Positions 1 through 8,092 of a DNA stretch of 40,478 bases are shown here, piece after piece. A program made the position numbers and the translations under genes. The notes beneath the pieces are model-generated. The model saw only the letters and a list, made by a program, of their open reading frames with translations, had not been told where the DNA came from and did no database searches. Position 1 is the stretch's first letter. Every line of letters begins with the position of its first letter. This stretch comes from Ruminococcus sp. (GTDB lineage: Bacteria; Bacillota; Clostridia; Oscillospirales; Ruminococcaceae), in NCBI GenBank assembly GCA_030531185.1, contig JAUNOG010000017.1, positions 1 to 40,478 of the forward strand, in the 5' to 3' direction.

Positions 1-1
1 A

Positions 2-43
2 GAAAGTAATTTCTTGAAGACTTTGCGAAAAATACAAAAATAA
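2..43 (+). CDS. possible 3' end of an upstream gene
   Basis: One forward frame is open from the window edge to a TAA at 41-43, ending in the residues LRKIQK, three bases before a strong terminator. That position is where the last codons of an upstream gene would lie. Thirteen residues are too few to assign a family; this may be chance. Confidence 0.25.
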   Translation, partial: ESNFLKTLRKIQK

Positions 44-45
44 CT

Positions 46-76
46 AAAGGGACTTCAACCAAGAAGTCCCTTTTTT
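46..76 (+). terminator. intrinsic terminator upstream of rsmD
   Basis: AAGGGACTTC (47-56) pairs with GAAGTCCCTT (63-72) around a 6-nt loop, and the 3' arm runs into a run of T. It separates the rsmD operon from whatever lies to the left. Confidence 0.85.
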
Positions 77-114
77 GTGCCGTGTATAGAATTTGAAAAA
101 ATATATAAAATATA

Positions 115-144
115 CTAGACAAATCAAAATAAATATTGTATAAT
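115..144 (+). promoter_or_regulatory. sigma-A promoter of the rsmD operon
   Basis: TAGACA (115-120), an 18-bp spacer and TATAAT (139-144) lie 30 bp before the rsmD start, just after the upstream terminator. Confidence 0.6.
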
Positions 145-173
145 TATTATATGAATAATTTAGGAGTTTTTTT

Positions 174-722
174 ATGAGAGTTATTACGGGTTCACGCAGA
201 GGAAAAAAGCTTAAAGCTCTTGAGGGGCTTGATACGCGTCCGACTACCGATATGGTCAAGGAGGCTGTTTTTTCAATAATACAGTTTGACGTTCCGGGTG
301 CGAGCGTGCTCGATTTGTTTGCAGGCAGCGGACAGTTGGGTATCGAGGCTTTGAGCAGAGATGCGGCGCACTGCGTTTTTGTAGATAAAAATCCCTCTGC
401 CGTGGCGGTTATCAAGGAAAATATCACAGACTGTAATTTTAACGGAGTTTCCCGAGTGCTTAATATGGACAGTCTGGAGTATCTCAAGGTTGCCAAAAAG
501 GGAATTGATATTGTGCTGCTTGACCCGCCCTATAATAACGGTCTCATTGAAAAGGCTCTGCCGCTGCTGGAGCCTAAGCTTAATGACGGTGCAATAGTGG
601 TCTGCGAGCATGAAAAAGAGCTTACTCTTGCGGAAAGCTATGGCAGTCTGGTAATGCACAAAAGATATAAGTACGGTAAAATTTGCCTTACCGTATATAA
701 AATACCCTCAAAGGAAGAATAA
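174..722 (+). CDS. rsmD: 16S rRNA (guanine(966)-N2)-methyltransferase RsmD
   Basis: A SAM-dependent methyltransferase of 182 aa, the usual length for RsmD, which methylates G966 of 16S rRNA during small-subunit assembly. The N-terminus MRVITGSRRGKKL and the TRPTTDMVKEAVF segment (about 21-33) are family signatures. The SAM-binding loop VLDLFAGSGQLG is at 45-56, and the catalytic DPPY motif of N2-guanine methyltransferases is at 117-120. The ATG at 174 follows TAGGAG (161-166) at good spacing. Only three bases separate it from coaD, a pairing found throughout Firmicutes and proteobacteria, so the two are surely cotranscribed. Confidence 0.96.
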   Translation: MRVITGSRRGKKLKALEGLDTRPTTDMVKEAVFSIIQFDVPGASVLDLFAGSGQLGIEALSRDAAHCVFVDKNPSAVAVIKENITDCNFNGVSRVLNMDSLEYLKVAKKGIDIVLLDPPYNNGLIEKALPLLEPKLNDGAIVVCEHEKELTLAESYGSLVMHKRYKYGKICLTVYKIPSKEE

Positions 723-725
723 ACA

Positions 726-1214
726 ATGAGAATTGCCGTTTGTCCGGGCAGCTTTGACCCGGTTACCCTGGGACATCTTGATATTATAAACCGTGCCTCC
801 AAGCTGTTTGATAAGGTCATTGTCCTTGTTTCGTTTAATGCAAGCAAGAGCAGAGCGAGGTTTTCCTCAAAAGAGCGTATGGAGATGATAATGGCGGTCA
901 CAAAGCACCTTGACAACGTTGTTGTGGACTGCTACGACGGCTTGCTGGCGGACTATCTGAAAATGTCCAATGCGACCGCTATTGTAAAGGGTCTGCGGGC
1001 GGTTTCGGACTTTGAGTACGAATTCCAGATGGCTCTTGCCAATAAAAAGCTTTATAATGACGCCGAGACGGTGTTTCTTACCACTACGGGGGAGAATATG
1101 TTCCTGTCCTCCAGCGTGGTAAAGGAGATCGCAAGCTTCGGCGGAGATATCGACGGCTTTGTGCCCGAGGAAATTCTTGAAACGATTAAAAACAGACTTC
1201 ATAAGCCTGATTGA
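726..1214 (+). CDS. coaD: phosphopantetheine adenylyltransferase
   Basis: CoaD (162 aa) transfers AMP from ATP to 4'-phosphopantetheine, the fourth step of coenzyme A synthesis, in the cytoplasm. The nucleotidyltransferase signature is clear: CPGSFDPVTLGHLDI at 6-20 contains the TxGH element (14-17), and a late LSSSVVKEIA stands where ISSTxVKE is usual. FDKVIVLVSFNASK and FSSKERMEMI are also typical of the family. Length and start (ATG, AAGGAAGAA upstream) match. It follows rsmD by 3 bp. A coiled-coil gene begins 41 bp downstream, with the Shine-Dalgarno between them. Confidence 0.97.
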   Translation: MRIAVCPGSFDPVTLGHLDIINRASKLFDKVIVLVSFNASKSRARFSSKERMEMIMAVTKHLDNVVVDCYDGLLADYLKMSNATAIVKGLRAVSDFEYEFQMALANKKLYNDAETVFLTTTGENMFLSSSVVKEIASFGGDIDGFVPEEILETIKNRLHKPD

Positions 1215-1255
1215 TAATAAAAATAAACCCGTTGGGTATGAAAGGACGTATTAAT

Positions 1256-1792
1256 ATGAGCGAAGTTAAGGAAAGTAACCCGGTAGAAAAGATACTGGAA
1301 AAAATGGACGAGGAGCTTGATAATGCGTCTGCTGTGCCTTTTTCAAACAAGAAAATGGTTGACGCAGAGCAAATGCACGAGTATATCGACAGCATAAGAC
1401 TTAATCTCCCGGCTGAGATAAAGCGTGCTAAGGATATGACAAGAGAGAAGAAAACAATTATGTCCGACGCAACAAAAGAGGCGGACGATGTTGTTGCAAA
1501 GGCTAGAAAGCAGGCAGATGAGATCATCAGAAAAGCTCAGGCTGAGGCTGATAAGCTTGTTTCCGAGCAGGAGATCATCAGCAGAGCCACCGAGTACGCA
1601 AAGGCTCAGGCACGCAAGGCTGACGAGGAGGCTGCCGCTGTCGTAAATCAGGCGAGAGAAAAGGAAAAGGCTATCAGAGAGGCAATGGTATCGAATATCA
1701 ATTCTACACTTTCCGAGGCTGCCGCTGTTCTGGAGAAAAATCTTCAGGCTGTCGTTAGCTCCAAAGAGGCTATTGCCAAGATCAGCAAGTAG
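1256..1792 (+). CDS. coiled-coil, DivIVA/ATP synthase b-like hypothetical protein
   Basis: The protein (178 aa) is almost wholly charged alpha-helix. From about residue 65 it is rich in Ala, Lys, Glu and Gln with heptad spacing (for example EADDVVAKARKQADEI and KAQAEADKLVSEQ), as in the stalk of F-type ATP synthase b subunits or DivIVA-like scaffold proteins. No membrane segment or enzymatic motif is seen. The ATG at 1256 is chosen over an in-frame codon at 1211 because AAAGGA (1241-1246) sits at the right distance and the earlier codon overlaps coaD. It is the last gene of the rsmD-coaD operon, before a terminator. A cytoskeletal or division-related role is only a guess; automatic annotation often calls such proteins ATPases without a Walker motif. 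Confidence 0.8.
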   Translation: MSEVKESNPVEKILEKMDEELDNASAVPFSNKKMVDAEQMHEYIDSIRLNLPAEIKRAKDMTREKKTIMSDATKEADDVVAKARKQADEIIRKAQAEADKLVSEQEIISRATEYAKAQARKADEEAAAVVNQAREKEKAIREAMVSNINSTLSEAAAVLEKNLQAVVSSKEAIAKISK

Positions 1793-1817
1793 TTCGTAAA
1801 AGTATCGGCAAAAATTG

Positions 1818-1855
1818 ATCCCACAGGTAAGGATGTTCTTTCCTGTGGGATTTTA
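1818..1855. terminator. bidirectional-type terminator between convergent genes
   Basis: ATCCCACAGG (1818-1827) pairs with CCTGTGGGAT (1842-1851), flanked by AAAA on the left and TTTT on the right. It can end both the rsmD operon (+) and the PP2C gene (-). Confidence 0.8.
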
Positions 1856-1924
1856 TGTTAAATATTTGATAAATGGGAATTATCAGGATCAATTAACATT
1901 GTAATGTTCTCTTTACATCGTTAT

Positions 1925-2947
1925 TTATCTCTTATCATCATTATTGAATATCTGAGAAAGCCGGTTAAGGCTTGCCTGCGCCTGCATAAACAGGTCGTGC
2001 GCCTCAAGGTCTATTTCCTCTTTTTTGACAGGTTCGTGCCTTTCAGGAGCTTTTTCTCCGCCGATGATGTCCTCAACGTTAATGGAAAGTATATCTCCCA
2101 AGGACTCGGTTTCCGCAAGCACCTCGGCTATGTTCACCGTTTCCTCAACAGTTTCTTTGATTGTAAGAGCCGCAAGCTCCTCTTCGTCAATGTACGGCTT
2201 GATACCCACAATGGAAATGTTATCGGTACTGCCGTTCATCAGCGCAAGCTTTGCGACAGCTATCAGCTTTTCCGAAACAGGCAGGTCTAAGGACAGCCCT
2301 ATTTCAAATTCGTCCTCGGTCACAAAATCGGATACTCCGTCGCTCACAATCAGTATCATATCATCAGGTTCTGCGCCGAATTCGCTTATAAGAGGAGTTT
2401 GCACAATGTCGGGGTCGTTGGTCGTACTCCCCAGAGAGGAAATGATAGCGTTCCTGTACTCGGGGTCAAGCTCGTCCATACCGTCGATACGTCCGTGTTC
2501 GTAAAGAAACTGCCCGTAGGACTGGTCAATGGATATCTGTCTTATAGTTCCGTTGACATATCGGTACATTCTGCTGTCGCCCACGTTTATGCAAAGCCCT
2601 CTGCCGTTTTCGTCCACGGCGAGAGCGCAAAGCGTAGTCTGCATATTTACGGCATTTTCGGCGTTAACGCCCTGCCGTTTGATTTTTCCGTGAATGTTCA
2701 AAAGCTTTTGCCGCATATCCACGTTTGAGGAATAGTCCAGCACCGACAAATGCTGTAAACACAGCTTAGCCGCAAGCTCTCCCGCATTTTCGCCGCCCAC
2801 GCCGTCGCATACTGCGGTGATAAACGGCGCGGAAACAGTCGCCTCCGCGCTTCCCTCGGTAATGACCTCGCGGTCTACCAGTACAGCGTCCTCGTTATGA
2901 CTTCGGCAGTTTCCTGCGTCGGTATAGCCGTAAATGTAATAGTTCAT
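1925..2947 (-). CDS. PP2C-family protein serine/threonine phosphatase
   Basis: A 340-aa protein with a full PPM/PP2C catalytic domain over roughly residues 1-250. Metal-binding signatures are visible in order: RSHNEDA (15-21), VCDGVGG (46-52), GDSRMYRY, IVSDGVSDFV and GSTDNIS. Such enzymes remove phosphate from Ser/Thr of proteins and need two Mn/Mg ions. The C-terminal ~90 residues are a Glu-rich, helical extension without a transmembrane helix, so it is probably soluble. In many Firmicutes prpC sits beside a PASTA kinase (prkC) and rsgA; here it stands alone with its own consensus promoter, so its kinase partner must be elsewhere. The ATG at 2947 follows a weak GGGG Shine-Dalgarno. Confidence 0.9.
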   Translation of the reverse strand: MNYYIYGYTDAGNCRSHNEDAVLVDREVITEGSAEATVSAPFITAVCDGVGGENAGELAAKLCLQHLSVLDYSSNVDMRQKLLNIHGKIKRQGVNAENAVNMQTTLCALAVDENGRGLCINVGDSRMYRYVNGTIRQISIDQSYGQFLYEHGRIDGMDELDPEYRNAIISSLGSTTNDPDIVQTPLISEFGAEPDDMILIVSDGVSDFVTEDEFEIGLSLDLPVSEKLIAVAKLALMNGSTDNISIVGIKPYIDEEELAALTIKETVEETVNIAEVLAETESLGDILSINVEDIIGGEKAPERHEPVKKEEIDLEAHDLFMQAQASLNRLSQIFNNDDKR

Positions 2948-2986
2948 AGAATAACGCCCCGAAAATCAAAAATTTATGTCAAGTAA

Positions 2987-3015
2987 ATCATATCACATTT
3001 ACGCAAAAATGTCAA
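2987..3015 (-). promoter_or_regulatory. consensus sigma-A promoter of the PP2C gene
   Basis: On the minus strand TTGACA (3010-3015), a 17-bp spacer and TATGAT (2987-2992) read toward the phosphatase start at 2947. It stands back to back with the promoter of the HAD gene. Confidence 0.85.
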
Positions 3016-3023
3016 TTTATCTA

Positions 3024-3052
3024 TTGCAAAACAGGTCGGAAAATTGTATAAT
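3024..3052 (+). promoter_or_regulatory. sigma-A promoter of the HAD phosphatase gene
   Basis: TTGCAA (3024-3029), 17 bp and TATAAT (3047-3052), 35 bp before the HAD start. The -35 boxes of the two divergent promoters are only 8 bp apart. Confidence 0.8.
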
Positions 3053-3087
3053 TATTGTAAACAATAGATTTATTCGGAGGACATAAG

Positions 3088-3753
3088 ATGATAAAAGGAA
3101 TAATTTTCGATATGGACGGTCTGATGATAGACACCGAAAAACTGCTTACCCGTTTCTGGTGCGAGGCGGCAAACTTTTACGGTTATCCAATGACTAAGGA
3201 ATACGTTCTGGGAATTCGTTCCCTGTCGTCAAAATATGCGATACCTCATCTGAAAGGAATTTTCGGAGATAATTTCAATTATTGGGACGTAAGAGCAAAG
3301 CGCATAGAGCTAATGAACGCTTACATTATGAAAAACGGCATAGAGAAAAAGAAAGGCTTGGACGAACTGCTTGCGTACCTGAAATCCACGGATCTGAAAA
3401 TCGCAGTCGCTACCGCTACGGACTTTAAGCGAACAAAAATGTACCTTAATTCAATAGGAGTTTTCGATTGCTTTGATAAGATAGTCTGCGGAGATATGAT
3501 AAAAAACGGCAAGCCTGAGCCTGATATTTATATTACTGCGGCAGGGGAGCTTGGCTTGCCCTGCTGTGAGTGCATAGCCTTGGAGGACTCCCCGAACGGA
3601 ATTAAATCGGCGCATACTGCGGGGTGCGTTCCCATAATGGTGCCCGATCTGTCCGCTCCCGACGAGGAGACGGCGCGGCTTATTTATACCCAATGCGAGG
3701 ACTTGTCCGAGGTCATAGGCGTGGTGCAGAGGCTTATCTCCGCTAAGAATTAA
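3088..3753 (+). CDS. HAD superfamily phosphatase (beta-phosphoglucomutase-like)
   Basis: A 221-aa HAD subfamily IA protein. Motif I FDMDG with nucleophile Asp8 and acid/base Asp10 is at 7-11. Motif II is in VATATDFKR, motif III is the Lys of NGKPEPDIY, and motif IV is the acidic pair in ALEDSPNGI. A helical cap domain lies between motifs I and II, as in beta-phosphoglucomutase and 2-deoxyglucose-6-phosphatase. The substrate, probably a sugar phosphate or phosphoglycolate-like metabolite, cannot be told from sequence. It is monocistronic: its own promoter, CGGAGG Shine-Dalgarno, and a terminator right after the stop. Confidence 0.9.
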   Translation: MIKGIIFDMDGLMIDTEKLLTRFWCEAANFYGYPMTKEYVLGIRSLSSKYAIPHLKGIFGDNFNYWDVRAKRIELMNAYIMKNGIEKKKGLDELLAYLKSTDLKIAVATATDFKRTKMYLNSIGVFDCFDKIVCGDMIKNGKPEPDIYITAAGELGLPCCECIALEDSPNGIKSAHTAGCVPIMVPDLSAPDEETARLIYTQCEDLSEVIGVVQRLISAKN

Positions 3754-3757
3754 AATT

Positions 3758-3785
3758 AAAGGACTGCCCCTTTGGACAGTCCTTT
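3758..3785 (+). terminator. terminator of the HAD gene
   Basis: AAAGGACTG (3758-3766) pairs with CAGTCCTTT (3777-3785) around a 10-nt loop. Its 3' side ends in TTT, and A-rich sequence on the left also lets it serve the convergent anti-sigma gene. Confidence 0.75.
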
Positions 3786-3791
3786 GCCGCT

Positions 3792-4478
3792 TTATTGCGG
3801 CTCGGTAAGCAGTTCGCCTTTTGCCTTGATGTCCGCAACGGTAATAACTATATCGCCGTCGGAGCATTTCAGCACAAGTTCGTCGCTGTCAACGGAGTCT
3901 CCTCCGCAATAAGAAAAGCCTAAGCTTGCGGAATTGGTTATGATTTTGCCCTCCTCGTTTTCACCGCCGATAAACCATGGCAGTATTTGCCGAATATTGT
4001 AGACAATTTTTTGCTGAGTAATATTTCCGTCTTTCTCCGTTATTTGGTTTTCGTCTCCGTAAAAAGCAAGTCCCTTGCCGTTTTTCAGGGTAATGTCAAC
4101 GGTGTAGCTTTCGGTTCCGGTTTCCTTGGCGATATAAACAAAATATTCAAGCTGCAAATCAGATTTCTTGGGACTTACTCCCCAAGCGCAGGCATAGAAT
4201 ATTACTCCCGCTATAACGACAAGACAGCCGAGGATAACCCCTGTGATCTTCAATGTCCTGCGGTTAAGCTTTTTGAGATATTTTATCTGTTTTTTCTCTT
4301 TTTCGTCCGCATTTTCCACAGGAATTTCGCTTTGCATATTATCAAAAATTTCTCTGCATTCCTTGCAGTCGGCAAGATGATTTTCAATATCTTCCGTTGT
4401 GACTTCGCAGGTGAGCTTATCGGCATAGATCGGAAGCAAGTCTCTTACCGTCTCGCATTTCAGTTTATATTTATCCAT
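3792..4478 (-). CDS. membrane-anchored zinc-finger anti-sigma factor
   Basis: The protein (228 aa) begins with a ZAS-type anti-sigma domain: a conserved CETVRDLLPIYAD segment followed by the zinc ligands HLADCKEC (HxxxCxxC, near residues 34-41). A basic stretch is followed by one transmembrane helix, ITGVILGCLVVIAGVIFYAC, at about 78-98. The remaining ~130 residues are extracytoplasmic and would sense the envelope signal. It overlaps the upstream ECF sigma gene by 8 bp, so translation is coupled, the usual arrangement for a sigma factor and its inhibitor. The sensed signal is unknown. A GCCGC/GCGGC hairpin (3786-3801) covers its stop codon. Confidence 0.88.
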   Translation of the reverse strand: MDKYKLKCETVRDLLPIYADKLTCEVTTEDIENHLADCKECREIFDNMQSEIPVENADEKEKKQIKYLKKLNRRTLKITGVILGCLVVIAGVIFYACAWGVSPKKSDLQLEYFVYIAKETGTESYTVDITLKNGKGLAFYGDENQITEKDGNITQQKIVYNIRQILPWFIGGENEEGKIITNSASLGFSYCGGDSVDSDELVLKCSDGDIVITVADIKAKGELLTEPQ

Positions 4479-4989
4479 TTTTCTGCTCCTTTCGGGTATT
4501 GTCCTTTGGGGACATACCGCTTTTCAGCTTTTGCTTTGCTCTGTAAAAGGTAACTCTTGCCCACGTTTCGTCTTTATCTAAAATATCTCCGATCTCCTTG
4601 AAGGAAAACTCTCCCGTCAATCTCAGATATACGACCTCCCGCTGAATGGGTTCGAGGCTCTGCATAGCCTTGAAAAGCTCCATTTTATCGAACCTGAGCA
4701 CGGCGTCGTTCTCCAAATCGGAACCGCTGTCCGTCAAAGTATCTTCAAGGGGCTGAGTATTTTTCTTTCTGCTTTCAAGCTCCTTGTACCAGACGTGCTT
4801 GGCTATCTGGCATAGCCATACGTAAAGCTTGCAGCTGCCGTCGTAATTCTTTATGGTTTTTACCGCGCGGTAAAAGGTCTCCTGAGTAAGCTCCTCGGCG
4901 GTATCGGGGTTATGACACAGGCTCAGCAGGTATTTGTAGACCTGTCCTGCGTATTCGTTGTAGACTGCGCTGTCTAATTTGTCGGGCAT
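4471..4989 (-). CDS. ECF-type RNA polymerase sigma factor
   Basis: A 172-aa ECF sigma with only regions 2 and 4. Region 2 holds DTAEELTQETFYRAVK and a tryptophan-rich core-binding segment (VWLCQIAKHVWYKEL). Region 4 has LEPIQREVVYLRLTGEFSFKEI and a helix-turn-helix ending in VTFYRAKQKLK. It directs RNA polymerase to a small set of envelope-stress promoters when released from the anti-sigma factor encoded directly downstream. The start ATG at 4989 is preceded on the minus strand by a GAGGTG Shine-Dalgarno. Autoregulation would be typical, but its upstream motif is not convincing. Confidence 0.92.
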   Translation of the reverse strand: MPDKLDSAVYNEYAGQVYKYLLSLCHNPDTAEELTQETFYRAVKTIKNYDGSCKLYVWLCQIAKHVWYKELESRKKNTQPLEDTLTDSGSDLENDAVLRFDKMELFKAMQSLEPIQREVVYLRLTGEFSFKEIGDILDKDETWARVTFYRAKQKLKSGMSPKDNTRKEQKNG

Positions 4990-5057
4990 TTTTTGTCACC
5001 TCTGCTTTATATATCCCGAAAAGCGGCAATTCGTTACAGCAAACGGAAAAATTTTTT

Positions 5058-5094
5058 CAAAAAATTTCGGGACGGCAGAATTTACCGTCCCGAA
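5058..5094 (-). terminator. terminator of the phosphohexomutase gene
   Basis: On the minus strand TTCGGGACGG and CCGTCCCGAA (5066-5075 and 5085-5094) form a 10-bp stem followed by ATTTTTTG, just past the stop at 5114. Confidence 0.85.
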
Positions 5095-5113
5095 GAAATA
5101 TTCCAATCAAAAA

Positions 5114-6829
5114 TCAGAAACCGAGAATAGTTTTGAAATCCTCTGCGATAACGTCGCGGAGCTTTTCAGCTTCCTCTCTTGTCTCGCCGATAGTGGTGTA
5201 GTAAGCCTTTATCTTAGGCTCAGTGCCCGACGGTCTGATGATTACGCTTGCGCCGTTTTCAAGATTGAATGCAAGCACATCGGACTTAGGCAGCGTGAGG
5301 ACTGTCTTTGTGCCGTCGGCAGCAGTTTCCTCGGAAGCGACATAGTCGGCAACGGAGAGAACTTTAAGTCCGCCGATCTCCTTAGGACCGTTGGTTCTGA
5401 GACCCGTCATAATTTCCTTCATTCTTTCCATACCGCTTGCGCCCTCGCACTGGAATGAGGACTGAGAGTGAACGTAGTTGCCGTACTCCTTGTACATAGC
5501 CTCTCTTGCCTCCAGCAGAGAAACGCCCTTTGTGCGGTAGAATGCCGCCATTTCGCAGATAAGCATTGAGCCGACAACAGCGTCCTTGTCTCTTACATAA
5601 GAGCCTGCAAGGTAGCCGTAGCTTTCCTCAAAGCCGAAGATATATCTGCCGTCCTCGCCGTCCTTTTCAAGGAAACCGATCTGTTCGCCGATAAACTTGA
5701 AGCCTGTGAGGACTTCTCTCAGCTCAACGCCGTACTCAGCGGCGATCTTCTTGCAGATATCAGTTGTAACAATAGTCTTTACGGCAACAGGGTTCTTCGG
5801 CATTGTGCCGAGCGCAGTTCTTTCCTGGCAGATATATTTAAGGAGCATTGCGCCTACTTCGTTACCCGAGAAGAGCACATAATTTCCGTCGGGATCGGGT
5901 ACCGCGATACCTACTCTGTCGCAGTCGGGGTCGGTGGCAAGGAGCAGATCGGGCTTAACAGTCTTGCAAAGCTCCAGACCCTTGGCAAGAGCCTCCTTGA
6001 TCTCGGGGTTCGGGAACGGGCAGGTAGGGAAGTTTCCGTCGGGGTTTTCCTGCTCGGGAACTACTGTTACTTCCTTAATGCCTATCTTCTTGAGAATAGC
6101 TCTTACAGGCTTGTTGCCCGTACCGTTAAGAGGAGTGTAAACGACTTTCAGACCGCTGTCCGCAACCAGATCGGTGTGAACACCCTGTTCGCTTACCTTA
6201 TCGAGATACTTGTCTATGACCTCCTGCTTGATATATTCGATCTTACCCTGAGCAAGACCGTCCTCAAAAGCCATAACCTTTGCTCCGCCGAACATTTCAA
6301 CGGCGTTGATCTTGCCAATTACGGTGTTGGCAACGTCGAGAGTGATCTGGCAGCCGTCCTCGCCGTAAACCTTGTATCCGTTGTACTTGGCAGGGTTGTG
6401 GGACGCCGTAATAACGATACCCGCCTGGCATTTAAGCTCTCTTACAGCCCATGAAAGCATAGGAGTAGGCATAAGCTCGTCGTAAATATACACCTTGATA
6501 CCGTTAGCCGCAAGAACAGCCGCAGCCTCCTTAGCGAACTTGTCGGACTTGATACGGCTGTCGTAAGCGATAGCTACCGCGCCGTTTTCAAATGCGCCGT
6601 TAACATAGTCCGCAAGGCCCTGAGTAGCCCTTCTGATAGTGTATACGTTAAGTCTGTAAGCTCCCGCGCCGATAACGCCTCTGAGACCGCCTGTACCGAA
6701 TTCGAGGTCTCTGTAAAATCTGTCCTGAATTGCCGCCTCGTCGCCCTCGATAGACTTCAGCTCAGTTTGGAGATCGGGATCGTCGACCGCTTTTTCGCAC
6801 CAAAGCTTGTAAAGTTCCATTTCTGTCAT
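5114..6829 (-). CDS. phosphoglucomutase/phosphomannomutase (alpha-D-phosphohexomutase)
   Basis: A 571-aa cytoplasmic enzyme that interconverts hexose 1- and 6-phosphates, linking glycolysis with glycogen and cell-wall sugar synthesis. The four domains are in order: FGTGGLRGVIG near 44-54; the phosphoserine loop TASHNPAKYNGYKVYG at 141-156 (Ser143); the metal loop ATDPDCDRVGIAV near residue 300; and the phosphate-binding RPSGTEPKIKAYY near the C-terminus. Its length matches the PgcA-like bacterial family (about 570-580 aa) rather than the shorter GlmM. It is expressed alone from its own promoter, with GAGGTGA as the ribosome binding site. Glucose versus mannose preference cannot be settled from sequence. 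Confidence 0.93.
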   Translation of the reverse strand: MTEMELYKLWCEKAVDDPDLQTELKSIEGDEAAIQDRFYRDLEFGTGGLRGVIGAGAYRLNVYTIRRATQGLADYVNGAFENGAVAIAYDSRIKSDKFAKEAAAVLAANGIKVYIYDELMPTPMLSWAVRELKCQAGIVITASHNPAKYNGYKVYGEDGCQITLDVANTVIGKINAVEMFGGAKVMAFEDGLAQGKIEYIKQEVIDKYLDKVSEQGVHTDLVADSGLKVVYTPLNGTGNKPVRAILKKIGIKEVTVVPEQENPDGNFPTCPFPNPEIKEALAKGLELCKTVKPDLLLATDPDCDRVGIAVPDPDGNYVLFSGNEVGAMLLKYICQERTALGTMPKNPVAVKTIVTTDICKKIAAEYGVELREVLTGFKFIGEQIGFLEKDGEDGRYIFGFEESYGYLAGSYVRDKDAVVGSMLICEMAAFYRTKGVSLLEAREAMYKEYGNYVHSQSSFQCEGASGMERMKEIMTGLRTNGPKEIGGLKVLSVADYVASEETAADGTKTVLTLPKSDVLAFNLENGASVIIRPSGTEPKIKAYYTTIGETREEAEKLRDVIAEDFKTILGF

Positions 6830-6885
6830 TCTTAATTCACCTCATAAAAATATTTTATCATTTACAAATAAATAATCATACATTT

Positions 6886-6913
6886 ATTATATCACATTTT
6901 ATAAATTTGGCAA
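6886..6913 (-). promoter_or_regulatory. promoter of the phosphohexomutase gene
   Basis: On the minus strand TTGCCA (6908-6913), a 16-bp spacer and TATAAT (6886-6891), about 57 bp before the start codon. Confidence 0.65.
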
Positions 6914-6994
6914 GGGGGATAATAATTATTTAACAATTCTAAACGTTTACGCAGAAAAATTATGTAACAGCAACAAATAAAATGTTAAATTAGC

Positions 6995-7023
6995 TTGATT
7001 GTTAGAGCATTTTATGGTATACT
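6995..7023 (+). promoter_or_regulatory. promoter of the hydrolase-comM-lipoprotein operon
   Basis: TTGATT (6995-7000), 17 bp and TATACT (7018-7023) with an extended TGG element. A small hairpin, AACAGG/CCTGTT (7036-7041 and 7051-7056), follows in the 5' leader before the CGGAGG Shine-Dalgarno. Confidence 0.75.
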
Positions 7024-7091
7024 TAATTAAATATAAACAGGCGCGTTTTACCTGTTAAAACCGCCGAAATATGTTAACGGAGGTTAAATTT

Positions 7092-8090
7092 ATGAACTGC
7101 ACGCAATTCAAAGGAACATTTCCGTCAAGCGACGGTATTCACAGCATAAGCTACAGCGTTTTCACACCCGAGGGAGAGGTCAAGGGCGTTATTCAGATAT
7201 CTCACGGTATGTGCGAGTATTTCGGCAGATACGCGGATTTTGCAAAATATCTTACAGGACTTGGCTTCGCCGTATGCGGAAACGACCATTTGGGTCACGG
7301 AGACAGCGTGAACGACGACAGCGAGCTTGGCTGGTTCGGTGATGAGGCAAGCTGGGAAAACGCAGTAAAGGATCTTTACAGCCTTACAAAGCTTATCAAA
7401 GCGGACTATCCCGACAAGCCCTATTTTCTGTTTGGACACAGTATGGGAAGTTTTCTGGCAAGAGCTTATGTGACCAGATACGGAAAAAATCTCGACGGCG
7501 TTATTTTCTGCGGCACAGGCGGAGGAATGGACGGTATTCCGGGGCTGCTTGCCTTTGTTGAAATGCTAAAAAAGATCCACGGCGGAAAATACCGCAGTAA
7601 GCTTGTGGACAAACTGGCTTTCGGTATGTATAATTCCAGAATTGAGGAAAATCAGTGCAAATACGATTGGGTCTCGAGAGATACGGCGGTCGTGGAGCGT
7701 TATACAAAAGACCCTAAATGCAATTATATATTCACTTTAAACGGTTTTGAAAACCTTGCAAAGGTACTGTGGTATGTAAGCTCGGAAAAATGGTTTGAGA
7801 CCTATCCCAAGACCTTGCCCACATACCTTATAGCAGGCTCCGCCGACCCTGTGGGTAATTACGGCAAGGGAGTTCTCAGCGTTTACAACCGTCTTGCGGC
7901 ACAGGACTGCAATGTTGAGCTTAAAATCTACGAGGGCGCGAGACACGAGCTTGTCAACGAGCTTTGCAAAGACGAGGTTTACCGGGACGCCGCTGAATTC
8001 TATCTGAATATTCTGGGCGAGGAGCTTCCCGACAAAGAAACAAGTACAGATAATTATACAGCAAATATTATTCCCGAGGGAGAAGAATAA
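7092..8090 (+). CDS. alpha/beta hydrolase, monoacylglycerol lipase-like (serine aminopeptidase S33 fold)
   Basis: A 332-aa cytosolic alpha/beta hydrolase. The oxyanion region IQISHGMCEYFGRY and the NDHLGHGDS loop are typical of monoacylglycerol lipase/lysophospholipase relatives. The nucleophile elbow is GHSMGS (Ser at about 117). The acid is in AGSADPVG, and the histidine in the GARHELVNE segment completes the triad. The substrate is probably a lipid ester, by analogy only. The ATG at 7092 is preferred over an in-frame ATG at 7071 because CGGAGG lies between the two (7078-7083). The stop is 2 bp before comM, so the two are cotranscribed. Confidence 0.9.
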   Translation: MNCTQFKGTFPSSDGIHSISYSVFTPEGEVKGVIQISHGMCEYFGRYADFAKYLTGLGFAVCGNDHLGHGDSVNDDSELGWFGDEASWENAVKDLYSLTKLIKADYPDKPYFLFGHSMGSFLARAYVTRYGKNLDGVIFCGTGGGMDGIPGLLAFVEMLKKIHGGKYRSKLVDKLAFGMYNSRIEENQCKYDWVSRDTAVVERYTKDPKCNYIFTLNGFENLAKVLWYVSSEKWFETYPKTLPTYLIAGSADPVGNYGKGVLSVYNRLAAQDCNVELKIYEGARHELVNELCKDEVYRDAAEFYLNILGEELPDKETSTDNYTANIIPEGEE

Positions 8091-8092
8091 TT

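Noticed and set aside
5013-5038. ECF-type promoter upstream of the first ECF sigma gene (minus-strand TGTAAC and CGGGAT)
   Set aside because: The spacer is only 14 bp and the -10 is a poor match, so it is not convincing next to the better example at 18995-19023.
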